DNA of 64,000 nucleotides, from assembly GCA_948485625.1 (NCBI GenBank), contig CAOMRW010000008.1:3113-67112 (forward strand), given 5' to 3'. This document shows positions 35,177 to 43,978 of this stretch, piece after piece. The position numbers and the translations under genes are program-made. The notes under the pieces are model-generated. The model was not told the origin of the DNA. It searched no databases and saw nothing but the letters and a program-made list of their open reading frames with translations. This stretch comes from an uncultured Clostridia bacterium (GTDB lineage: Bacteria > Bacillota > Clostridia > TANB77 > CAG-508). Numbering within the stretch: position 1 is the stretch's first letter; the number at the start of each line of letters is the position of its first letter.

Positions 35177-36723
35177 TAAATAAAAAATTTAATAATCTTT
35201 AATATAAATAGTCCATTTATAAGTAATGCCATTAAAGGGATGATTATATTTTTGTTCTTAAGTTTTATAAAGTCATTTTTTCTGCATAGAGTCATTAAGG
35301 CTAATATCATAAATGGTAAGAAATATCTTCCTTGTACTCCTGCTACTACATTTGAACCTACTCCTGTCCATTGCAAATATAGTCCTGTTGTTACTAGTAA
35401 ATACATTATTATTGTTAATATTAAAATCCATATTTTTTCTTTTATATCAAAAACTACTTTATTATCTTCAATGAAAATTGAAGCCATTAGTAATAATATA
35501 TATAATGTTATATATATTGTTGGAACTGATATTGATAGCCATCCCATAGATTGTCCTATTGCATTATATAAATAAAATTCTCCATTATATCTTAAATTGT
35601 TTAACATAACATACATGTATCTTAATGGGCTTTTTATTATTCTATTTAATTGTTCCCCTGAATTAACACCTGCTGTTTCTAAATATACTTTAGCACTTTC
35701 ATTTACATATCCAGTATTTAATTTTGTTATAATAAATAAACTTGAAACACATAGTACTACAGTAGCAACACCAAGTATTATTTTTTCTTTTTTGCTTATT
35801 TCTTTTCTTCTTTTTACAAAAATTAGTCCTAATCCTATTAATGGTATATATGTCATTTTTACTAGTCCAAGTAAAAATACTAATATGAGATATATCACTT
35901 TTTCTTTTTTTAGTATTTTATCTTCTTTAAAACATAAATTTAAAGTATAAGCTATAAATAGAATTGTTATACCATTCATTATACAATCTACTGTAACAGC
36001 TGTCGCTTGATGCATCATCATTGGTATCATTAAATAAGTTGCTAATAGTATTTTTCCAAATGGTATCTTTTTTATTGAATAATATCCTAAAATTAAGAAA
36101 AATACAAATCCTATTATTCTTGCTAAAAATAGTCCAAAATAAATATTTAAAGAGAATATTCTTGATATCATTAATCCTAATGCATGCCCTATATAAAATA
36201 TAAAACAATAAGTTTTTGATGGTGAGTCTACCTCAACTGTTTTTGAATAATCATAAGCTTCATTACTATTTATAAGTTCATTATAAACATTATATTTTGT
36301 AAGTTTATTTTCTCTATAAATTGATAATGCTTCTGGTACAGTTGTTAATGATTTTCCATTTTCATAAATTTCTGTAAATAAAATTCCATTAGAAACTTCA
36401 TATGCTTTCCAAATATGTGCACTTGCATCAGGTGTATATGATGGTAGCATAAATACTATATACATTATACCTATTGGTATAGCAAATGTTATAAAGATTT
36501 TTTCTATTTTGTCTTTATCTTTTATACAATTATAGATTAAAGATATTGATGCTAAAATTCCAGTAATAATTAAATATATTAGAAATGTTTTTGACCAATA
36601 GCCCTCATAACATTTTATTGTAATAAATTTATAAGCAACTAAAGCAAAAACTGTCATTATAATAAATTCAATTGGATACTTTATTATATTTAAAATTTTT
36701 GATATTCTTTCTTTATTATTCAT
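35176..36723 (-). CDS. DUF2142-family polytopic membrane protein
   Basis: A 515-residue protein with about 12 membrane segments. The outer loop after the third segment reads MLPSYTPDASAHIWKAYEV, the hallmark of DUF2142 and close to the acidic GT-C motif. The family occurs in surface-polysaccharide loci in Gram-positive and Gram-negative bacteria. It is the upstream member of the third decoration set. The 164-bp gap upstream is filled by the 32-bp inverted repeat described at 36794. Confidence 0.8.
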   Translation of the reverse strand: MNNKERISKILNIIKYPIEFIIMTVFALVAYKFITIKCYEGYWSKTFLIYLIITGILASISLIYNCIKDKDKIEKIFITFAIPIGIMYIVFMLPSYTPDASAHIWKAYEVSNGILFTEIYENGKSLTTVPEALSIYRENKLTKYNVYNELINSNEAYDYSKTVEVDSPSKTYCFIFYIGHALGLMISRIFSLNIYFGLFLARIIGFVFFLILGYYSIKKIPFGKILLATYLMIPMMMHQATAVTVDCIMNGITILFIAYTLNLCFKEDKILKKEKVIYLILVFLLGLVKMTYIPLIGLGLIFVKRRKEISKKEKIILGVATVVLCVSSLFIITKLNTGYVNESAKVYLETAGVNSGEQLNRIIKSPLRYMYVMLNNLRYNGEFYLYNAIGQSMGWLSISVPTIYITLYILLLMASIFIEDNKVVFDIKEKIWILILTIIMYLLVTTGLYLQWTGVGSNVVAGVQGRYFLPFMILALMTLCRKNDFIKLKNKNIIIPLMALLINGLFILKIIKFFI

Positions 36724-36793
36724 TTTTTCTCCTTCAATGAAACAGTTGTGATAGTTAAAAACGTTTCATTTGTTTGTTGTTTTTTGTCGAAAC

Positions 36794-36882
36794 TGAAACA
36801 AGTGGGACAGTCAAAAAATGTTTCAGTTCTTTGTCATTTTCTGTCGAAAGTGAAACATTTTTTGACTGTCCCACTTGTTTCA
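36794..36882. repeat. Perfect 32-bp inverted repeat inside the polysaccharide operon
   Basis: The arms 36794-36825 and 36851-36882 are exact complements (TGAAACAAGTGGGACAGTCA...) around a 25-bp spacer with a TTTGTCATTTTCTGTCG core. A T-run follows on the plus side only. It lies 5 bp from the end of the two-domain glycosyltransferase gene and within the operon, so it may also tune readthrough. A 31/32 copy of one arm is at 21036-21067. Confidence 0.9.
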
Positions 36883-36887
36883 CTTTT

Positions 36888-38786
36888 TTATTTTACTCTT
36901 TCAGTTCTAATTGCACATTGATCATTATCAAGTCTTAAATTTTTATTATAGTATGGGTCTCCTTTATCTAAAAAGTCTTGCCAATTTTCATGGAATCTGT
37001 CAATTTCTGATTTGAATCTAGCTTGTTTTTCAGGGTTGTCTTCAAATCCTCTACTTTTTGATTCATAATGTAAAAATTGTACATATGGATTATATACTAT
37101 TAATTTACCTAGTTTTCTTATTTTTAAACAAAAGTCAACATCATTAAATGCTACTTTGAATTTTTCGTCCATATATCCTACTTCATCATATATTTCTTTT
37201 GAAGTCATTATACATGCTGCTGTAACAGCACTCATGTTTTGTATCATTGCATCTTTTGAGAAGTATCCATGTATTCCTTTTGGTATATTTTTAAATACAT
37301 GTCCTGCTACTCCTCCAATTCCTATTATGATTCCTGCATGTTGAATTGTTTTGTCTGGATAAAATAGTTCTGCTCCAACTGCTCCTACATTTTCTCTTTG
37401 TGCAAATCCTAACATTTCTTCTAACCAGTTTGGTGTTAATAATTCTGTGTCATTGTTTAGTTGTACAATATAATCTCCTGTTGAATTTTTTACTCCAAAA
37501 TTGATTATTGCAGAATAATTGAATTCTTTTTCTGGATAATAAATTACTTTTATATTGTCTTTTCCATCTATATCTTTGTAATATTTAAATGTTTCTTCTT
37601 TTTCACTGTTATTTTCTATGATTATTATTTCATAATTGTTGTATGTTGTAAGCTTTTTTAACGATTTTAGGCAAACTTTTAATGTTGATATATAATCTTT
37701 ATTTGGTATTAATATAGAAACTTTTGGGTTTCCTATTATTTCGTAGTTGATTTTGTAAGTTCCTAATGTATTTCCATGTTCAACTGTTCCTTTTAGTCCT
37801 AGTCTATTTATGTGGTCTTGTACAGCTTTTACTCCTGATTCATATGCATATGGTTTTGCTGTTCCTCCTGATTTTGCAGTAGATAAACTATGTACTCTCC
37901 AATGATACAAAATTTTTGGAATATGTACTATTTTATTTGTTTCTTCACTCATTCTAAGTAATATATCAAAATCTTGTGCTCCATCATATTCACTTCTAAA
38001 TCCACCTAGTTTGTCCATTAATTCTTTTTTGAATACACTAAAATGGCATATGAAATTGTTGGCTCTTAATGTATCTGGTGCAAAGTCTGATTTGAAATAT
38101 GGGTCATATCTTTTTCCACCAAGTTTTTCGAATTTATCTTCATCTGTATATATAAATTCTACATCTGGATTTTCATTTATACATTTTACTATTTCATATA
38201 GTGAGAATTTAGGTAGTAAATCATCATGGTCTAAAAGTGCTACGAAGTCTCCTGTAACAAGTGATAAAGCTTCGTTAGTATTTCCTGCAATTCCTTTATT
38301 TTCACCTATAAATTTATATTTTATTCTTTCATCTTTTTCATATATTGTTTTTAATTCTTCATTTTTTTCTGGACTTCCATCTGCTAAACATAGTTCCCAA
38401 TTAGAGTATGTTTGTTCAATTAATCTATCTACTAATTCCTCAAAAAAATTTATTGGTGTATTATACATAGGAATTATAATACTTATTTTAGGATTATTTT
38501 CAAATTTTGTGTTTCTTTGTATATCTAATTCTTCATCTGTTGGTTCGTTATTTTCAATCCATTGTTGATATAAGTTTTCAGGCTCAGCTACAGTGCCCAT
38601 AACCATATATCTCTTCATTTCAATTAAAGTAACTCTCCAACCCTTTTCTTTTATTTTATTTATTTGTTCTTTTATATAATTAATACTAAACATACTTTTT
38701 ATAAACCTATTAGCAGTTCTAAGATAGCTTCTTATTTTTCCTCCTTCTGGAAATAATCTATCTCTAATACGCTTTTTTTGTGCCAT
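36888..38786 (-). CDS. Two-domain family 2 glycosyltransferase
   Basis: A 632-residue protein with two GT-A domains. The first (about residues 95-340) has ISIIIPMYNTPINFFEEL, ALLDHDDLLPKFSLYEI and QDFDILLRM. The second (about 355-600) has VSILIPNKDYISTLKVC, VQLNNDTELLTPNWLEEM and a rhamnosyltransferase-like FNDVDFCLKIRK end. Such double enzymes often add two sugars alternately and can build a polymer backbone. No membrane segment. With the neighbouring rml operon, rhamnan synthesis is a reasonable guess. ATG 38786 follows GGAAG. Confidence 0.88.
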   Translation of the reverse strand: MAQKKRIRDRLFPEGGKIRSYLRTANRFIKSMFSINYIKEQINKIKEKGWRVTLIEMKRYMVMGTVAEPENLYQQWIENNEPTDEELDIQRNTKFENNPKISIIIPMYNTPINFFEELVDRLIEQTYSNWELCLADGSPEKNEELKTIYEKDERIKYKFIGENKGIAGNTNEALSLVTGDFVALLDHDDLLPKFSLYEIVKCINENPDVEFIYTDEDKFEKLGGKRYDPYFKSDFAPDTLRANNFICHFSVFKKELMDKLGGFRSEYDGAQDFDILLRMSEETNKIVHIPKILYHWRVHSLSTAKSGGTAKPYAYESGVKAVQDHINRLGLKGTVEHGNTLGTYKINYEIIGNPKVSILIPNKDYISTLKVCLKSLKKLTTYNNYEIIIIENNSEKEETFKYYKDIDGKDNIKVIYYPEKEFNYSAIINFGVKNSTGDYIVQLNNDTELLTPNWLEEMLGFAQRENVGAVGAELFYPDKTIQHAGIIIGIGGVAGHVFKNIPKGIHGYFSKDAMIQNMSAVTAACIMTSKEIYDEVGYMDEKFKVAFNDVDFCLKIRKLGKLIVYNPYVQFLHYESKSRGFEDNPEKQARFKSEIDRFHENWQDFLDKGDPYYNKNLRLDNDQCAIRTERVK

Positions 38787-38817
38787 TTTTATTACTTCCT
38801 TTCAAACTTGTTAATTT

Positions 38818-38849
38818 TGTGACAAAAAGGGACGCCCCCTTTGTCACAG
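38818..38849. repeat. Palindrome GTGACAAAAAGGG / CCCCCTTTGTCAC
   Basis: A near-perfect hairpin in the 64-bp gap between the pseudo-methyltransferase-like gene and the two-domain glycosyltransferase, built on GACAAA and GGGAC like the other dispersed palindromes here. Confidence 0.75.
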
Positions 38850-38850
38850 T

Positions 38851-40404
38851 TTATAGTTTTCTTCTTATTTTTCTAAGAATTTCTGTCATTTTCCAACTTT
38901 TAGAATTTTTTATGATATTTAATTCTGTTGTTAATTCATTAATGTTTTGCTTGTACATATTTATTTCATGTTCATTACTATTTTTTTCATTTTCCTTTTT
39001 TTGTTCTGCTAATGAAATGAGATTTCTATAATGGACTTGTGTGTCATATAGATTTTTTACTGTAATTCTATTTTCAGCATGTATTTCCCATATTTCTTCA
39101 TCTTTAATTTCTTCTTGTAAAACAGTTTCTAGTTTATTAAAAATCTCTATAAATTCTGTTATTTTGAATTTTTCAAAAAGTTGATTTCTATTAATTATTT
39201 TTGAAGAATTTGCTAAATATTCTATTGTTCTATATATTATAAATTCTATAGGTATATTTTCTTCCATCCATTCTTGGTCATAAAAATAGAATTTGTTTTC
39301 TTCATAAAAACAGTTTTGAAAAATTAAGTCAAAAAATCCATATTTAATAAAATTGAGTTTATCACTTATTTCTTTATCTATATTTATATTGTATTTTTCA
39401 AATACTGTTTTGCTTTCAGTTTTCTCACACTTAGATAATTTATTTTTTATTTCAGTAATAAAATCATTAATTAATATATTGGCATCTTCTATTTCTTGGT
39501 TTTTATATTTTTCTATTAATATTTTATCAAATGATTTTTCTTGTGGCATTATTTTACTATATATTGTGTTTTCTTTGTATTCATCTAACATATTAATATC
39601 TAATTTTTTTAATATATCAATATTTCTTTTTATAGTTTTTATATGTTCTAATCCAGATTTATCTACTGATTCTTTAGAAACTATATCATTTTTCATGACT
39701 GTTTTTATTCTATATTTTTCTTTTCTTGAATTATTAAATGATATAAATTCAATATTATTAGATTCATTACTTATTTCTACTAAAAATGAGTTTGCAAATA
39801 TTTTAAATAATTCTTTATTGTCTGATAATATTTCTTTATATTTTTCTCTTTCATCTACAGCAAGAATTTCGTTTTGACTATATAAAGTGAAATCTCTTAA
39901 AATACTTTCATTGTTTGGTAAATGTCTATCTGTAAAAATAACATTTGGGATTTTATAATTTGGTAATGGATAATAGAATTTATATTTTTCTATATTTTTT
40001 TCTTTTAATATTTCTTCTATTTCAATTTTACTTAAGTAGTTTTTGTTTTCTGTAATTTCACAATTAATATTATAATTTTGTAGTCCATATCTATTATCAC
40101 ATGTAAATAATATTGTTCCATCTTCATTTATATATTTTTTTGAGAATTCTAAAAATTCATTTAAAGAATAATTGAAATTTTCTAGTCCATATAATAAAAT
40201 ATAATCAAATTTTTTGTCTATTATGGTATCTGTTTCTTCTATAGAATTGATTGTACATACATTTTTTGCTTTTTTTATTAGCTCATCTGCGATTTCTTTA
40301 CATTCTTTATTTATTTGCAAAATGGTTGCATTTTTATTAAATTGATACCAGCTAATTATATTTTTTCTAATACTAGATAATTGTTCTATTTTTTCTATTT
40401 CCAT
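38851..40404 (-). CDS. Degenerate methyltransferase paralogue in the glycan operon
   Basis: A 517-residue protein aligned by eye with the methyltransferase at 40429-41553: SIRKNIISWYQFNKNATILQI against PIRKNILNWYEFKENAEVLEI, then YPLPNYKIPNVIFTD against YPMPDYKLPNIIFSD. Where the active protein has EIGAGMG, this one has QINKECK, so the glycine-rich SAM loop is lost. A further region (about 220-440) has a kinase-like YFYDQEWMEENIP ending; an aminoglycoside-kinase-like fold is possible. A coiled tail ends in NSKSWKMTEILRKI. I infer a scaffold or non-methylating partner; the function is not known. Confidence 0.7.
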   Translation of the reverse strand: MEIEKIEQLSSIRKNIISWYQFNKNATILQINKECKEIADELIKKAKNVCTINSIEETDTIIDKKFDYILLYGLENFNYSLNEFLEFSKKYINEDGTILFTCDNRYGLQNYNINCEITENKNYLSKIEIEEILKEKNIEKYKFYYPLPNYKIPNVIFTDRHLPNNESILRDFTLYSQNEILAVDEREKYKEILSDNKELFKIFANSFLVEISNESNNIEFISFNNSRKEKYRIKTVMKNDIVSKESVDKSGLEHIKTIKRNIDILKKLDINMLDEYKENTIYSKIMPQEKSFDKILIEKYKNQEIEDANILINDFITEIKNKLSKCEKTESKTVFEKYNINIDKEISDKLNFIKYGFFDLIFQNCFYEENKFYFYDQEWMEENIPIEFIIYRTIEYLANSSKIINRNQLFEKFKITEFIEIFNKLETVLQEEIKDEEIWEIHAENRITVKNLYDTQVHYRNLISLAEQKKENEKNSNEHEINMYKQNINELTTELNIIKNSKSWKMTEILRKIRRKL

Positions 40405-40428
40405 ATTTATATAACCTTTTCTTTCTTT

Positions 40429-41553
40429 TTAGTTTCTGGATTTAAAGTCTCTAAATGGTTTTGTTATTTTCCAAGACTTAGAATTTAAAATTGAATTTAG
40501 TTCTTCTTTTAGTTTGTTATTTTCTTCTATTAATTGTTTTTCTTTATTTTCTTTTTCTTTGTTTTTCTTTATTTTGTAGTGGTTATTATAAAATTTGTTC
40601 ATAATGTTATCTATTTTTACTAGATTTTGTTTATTTAAATCTATTTTTGTTTCAATTTCTTTTTGTGATACTTCTATAAAGAATGAATTTGCAAAAAAGT
40701 CAAATTGATTGTTTTTTATTATATCTCTATAGGCTTCTTTTTCATCAAATTCTACTTCTGAGTCTTGTCCTGACATATATGGTGTATAGTTATTTATACT
40801 TTCTTTATTTGGTAAATACTCATCAGAAAATATGATATTTGGTAATTTGTAATCAGGCATTGGGTAATAAAATTTAGTATATTCAAAACCAGAGTTTTTC
40901 AAGATTTGTTTTAATTCGTTTTTTCCGAATGTTCTAATTCCTTTTTTGTTCTCATATCCTAAAATACCATCATATATTTTTCCTGTGTGGTCTTCTTCTG
41001 TTCCACTAAAATATTTCATTCCAAATTGATTTTCTATTGCAATTAGTAATATTCCATCTGGTTTTAATAATCCTTTAATTGTTCTTAAAAAGTCTTCAAA
41101 AGGATTTTCACTATTTGTATATAAAGATGCATATTCTAAAACTCCAATTAATGTTATATAATCAAATTTTTTGTCAAATTTGATATTATTAAAATTTCCA
41201 ACTATTATTTCCAAATTTTCTTTGTTCTTGCATCTTGCTTGTATTGCAGAAGCTCTTTGCTTAGATAATTCAACACAAGTTACATTTTTTGCTTTATCAC
41301 ATAAAACTCCTGTTATGGCGCCCATTCCTGCGCCTATCTCTAGTACTTCTGCATTTTCTTTGAATTCATACCAATTTAATATATTTTTTCTTATAGGAGT
41401 TATATGATAAAATACAGGCCATCTTATATCATGCTCAAAAATTTCTTTATAATTTTCTTCCCCATATTTTTCTAAATAATCAATAATATCTTTTTCTATT
41501 TCACCATCACAATATACATCTTTATCATCATAAAAATCGTAATTAACTTTCAT
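40429..41553 (-). CDS. SAM-dependent methyltransferase of the glycan operon
   Basis: A 374-residue class I methyltransferase. Motif I is VLEIGAGMGAITG (about residues 70-82), followed by the acidic VTCVELSKQRASAI and the FDYITLIGVLEYAS motif IV. After the catalytic part (about 55-300) comes a lysine-rich coiled tail ending NSKSWKITKPFRDF, shared with the next gene. Its place directly after the ABC ATPase suggests that it caps or modifies the polysaccharide that the transporter recognises, as in WbdD-type systems; that is inference. Confidence 0.82.
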   Translation of the reverse strand: MKVNYDFYDDKDVYCDGEIEKDIIDYLEKYGEENYKEIFEHDIRWPVFYHITPIRKNILNWYEFKENAEVLEIGAGMGAITGVLCDKAKNVTCVELSKQRASAIQARCKNKENLEIIVGNFNNIKFDKKFDYITLIGVLEYASLYTNSENPFEDFLRTIKGLLKPDGILLIAIENQFGMKYFSGTEEDHTGKIYDGILGYENKKGIRTFGKNELKQILKNSGFEYTKFYYPMPDYKLPNIIFSDEYLPNKESINNYTPYMSGQDSEVEFDEKEAYRDIIKNNQFDFFANSFFIEVSQKEIETKIDLNKQNLVKIDNIMNKFYNNHYKIKKNKEKENKEKQLIEENNKLKEELNSILNSKSWKITKPFRDFKSRN

Positions 41554-41605
41554 TGTTTTCTCCGTTCACACTTTTAATTATTTTTCAAAATATTTCTTAA
41601 TTAAA

Positions 41606-42916
41606 CTATTCTTTGGCTACAGAAATATTTGTTTTCAAATCGATTATTCCCAAACATTCTCTATGAGCAACAATCTCAATAAAAAATGCATCATATTTTC
41701 TATCAAAAACCTCTAAATCTCCATTTTGATTAATTGTGGTGCATCCAAAAGAAAATACATACTTTTCTGGAGCTAATGGGAATGTTTGTTTAAATTCTAC
41801 AATTGCAATATCATCTTTTTTATATGTTCCAGTTAAGACTTTATAAGCTTTTGTATTACATCCACATAATTCTAATCCTTTAAAATCTTTTAAAGACATT
41901 GCAAAAATTGGTTCATAAATTTCTTTATTAAATTTAATTTTTACTTTTACAGTATATTCATTTTCATTATTTATTGTTTGTTCAATTTCTCCGTCTTCAT
42001 TAAAAATCCCATAATCTATTATCTCTGCATCACCATTTCCATATGTTAGCATATCTGTATTTTCTTTAACTTTGGATTTCCATAAATCACCATTATTTTC
42101 TTTTTTGTCATTTTTTTCTGTTTTTATATTTGTTTCAATCTTCTCTAAAGATTTATTTTCATTTTCTATTCCTACGATTAGTTTTTTATATTTATCTACA
42201 CCTTCTTTTACTTCTCCATCAAATATTTTATTTCCATTTGATATAACTACTGCTCTATTACAGTTTCTTATTATATCTGTAACATTGTGAGTAACAAAAA
42301 GTATGGTTTTTCCTTTTTCTTTAAATTGCTCAAACTTCTTAAAACATTTTAATTGAAATGCTATATCTCCTACTGATAATACTTCATCAACAATTAAAAT
42401 ATCTGGATTTACATTTATTGCACATGCAAATGCTAAACGGGCAAACATTCCTGAAGAATATGTTTTTACAGGCTGGTATAAATGTTCTCCAATATCTGCA
42501 AAGTCTATTATATTTTGTTTTGTTGCTTCTATTTCTTCTTTTGATAGTCCCATTACTTGTCCATGTTGATATATATTTTCTTCTCCTGTTAAATCTTGAT
42601 TAAAAGCTGCTCCTAATTCTAATAAAGAACTTATTTTTCCATTTACATTAATTTCTCCAGAAGTAGGTGTTACAACTCCTGTTATCATTTTTAATAATGT
42701 TGATTTTCCTGCTCCATTTTTTCCAAGGATTCCTACAACTTCTCCTTTATGTATTTCTAGATTCAAATTGTCTATGGCACTAAATGTTGTATGATTTTTA
42801 TAAAAAGGTGCTACTGCTTCTATTAGCCTTGACTTTTTGTCTTTATACATTTTATATTCTTTTTTTAGGTTCTTTATTTCGATTATGCATTCTTTATTTT
42901 GATTTTTTTTGTCCAT
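41606..42916 (-). CDS. wzt: Polysaccharide ABC transporter ATPase with C-terminal Wzt-like domain
   Basis: A 436-residue ATPase. The nucleotide-binding domain (about 10-250) has Walker A GILGKNGAGKSTLLK, signature YSSGMFARLAFA and Walker B ILIVDEVLSVGD, followed by the switch histidine in FVTHNV. The closest type is Wzt/TagH/RfbE. A lysine/glutamate-rich linker (about 255-290) leads to a beta-rich C-terminal domain (about 295-430; EYTVKVKIKFNKEIYEP, FPLAPEKYVFSFG) like the Wzt domain that reads the modified end of the chain. Its membrane partner is at 43979-44770. Confidence 0.9.
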   Translation of the reverse strand: MDKKNQNKECIIEIKNLKKEYKMYKDKKSRLIEAVAPFYKNHTTFSAIDNLNLEIHKGEVVGILGKNGAGKSTLLKMITGVVTPTSGEINVNGKISSLLELGAAFNQDLTGEENIYQHGQVMGLSKEEIEATKQNIIDFADIGEHLYQPVKTYSSGMFARLAFACAINVNPDILIVDEVLSVGDIAFQLKCFKKFEQFKEKGKTILFVTHNVTDIIRNCNRAVVISNGNKIFDGEVKEGVDKYKKLIVGIENENKSLEKIETNIKTEKNDKKENNGDLWKSKVKENTDMLTYGNGDAEIIDYGIFNEDGEIEQTINNENEYTVKVKIKFNKEIYEPIFAMSLKDFKGLELCGCNTKAYKVLTGTYKKDDIAIVEFKQTFPLAPEKYVFSFGCTTINQNGDLEVFDRKYDAFFIEIVAHRECLGIIDLKTNISVAKE

Positions 42917-42964
42917 ATTCTTTCCTTTCTGATTTGTATTTTATGTGTTTTGTTTATGACAGTT

Positions 42965-43966
42965 TTATCTTTTTTTTAGTAATTTTAAGATTGTTAGTCT
43001 AATGTTGAATAGTGGTCTAGCAATTAGTGGTAAATTCATTATTATAAAGTTTAATATATAATATTTTAGTGTTTCAGTTTTATATAGTTTGTGAAAGGTA
43101 CTCCATTTTTTAAAATTGAAGTTCTTTTTATTTTCTATATTTTTGAAGTATTCATATATTTCTGTGTTTAATTCTTGCATTTCTTTAGGGAATTTTTCAT
43201 TATGTTTTACATATGTTCCAAATACGCCTAATTTAACGTCAATAAATAGTTTTCTTACTTGTTCTAATTTTGTAAATCCATGTGATATTTTATTTGTTCC
43301 AACTTGATTATTCCCATGTTGTCTATATTTTATATATTTTTCTGGCATATATGATACTTTTCCATATATACTTACTATTAGTCCAATCCAATGGTCATGT
43401 ATTAAGTATTTTGATTCTGTTGGTAATGGTAATATTTTTTGTATTGTTTCTGATTTTGCAAGTATTGTACATCCTGTAACACAGTTATATATGTAATTTA
43501 GTTTATTGCTTTTTATATATTTTTTTATTTTTTCGTTCAGTAACATGAAGTCTCCAAAAGATGGATATATCGTTTTTAACTTTTCATCAACAACTTCTAA
43601 GTCTCCAAATACTAGGTCAGCTTGATTTTCTTTTAGTGTTTCTAAAGATTTTTCTACTTTTTCTGAAAGCCATACATCATCTTGGTCTGATAGCATGTAA
43701 TATTTGTTTTTAACTTGTTTTAAAAGAAATTCTATGTTTTTTACAACTCCTAAATTGTTTTCTTGTATATATAGTTCTATTCTTTTGTCTTTTTGTTCAT
43801 ATTCTTTTAAAATTTCTGGTGTATTATCTTTTGAACAATCATCTGATATTATTATTCTTATATTTTTGTATGTTTGTTCTAATAAGCTGTCTAATTGTTC
43901 TTTTAAATATTTTTCGCCATTATAAGTTGGTAATAGTATATCTACTGTTTCTTGCATTATTAACAT
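42965..43966 (-). CDS. Family 2 glycosyltransferase (RgpB/rhamnosyl type)
   Basis: A 333-residue protein. Landmarks are VDILLPTYNGEKYLKEQLDS, IRIIISDDCSKDNTPEIL and YYMLSDQDDVWLSEKVE (QDD metal site), ending in a hydrophobic helix (YYILNFIIMNLPLIARPLF). The pattern is that of rhamnosyl- and galactosyltransferases of the RgpB/WfgS kind. It lies between the two ABC genes. The product at 49036-50028 is a clear paralogue. Confidence 0.88.
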   Translation of the reverse strand: MLIMQETVDILLPTYNGEKYLKEQLDSLLEQTYKNIRIIISDDCSKDNTPEILKEYEQKDKRIELYIQENNLGVVKNIEFLLKQVKNKYYMLSDQDDVWLSEKVEKSLETLKENQADLVFGDLEVVDEKLKTIYPSFGDFMLLNEKIKKYIKSNKLNYIYNCVTGCTILAKSETIQKILPLPTESKYLIHDHWIGLIVSIYGKVSYMPEKYIKYRQHGNNQVGTNKISHGFTKLEQVRKLFIDVKLGVFGTYVKHNEKFPKEMQELNTEIYEYFKNIENKKNFNFKKWSTFHKLYKTETLKYYILNFIIMNLPLIARPLFNIRLTILKLLKKR

Positions 43967-43978
43967 ATCCTTTCTTAA

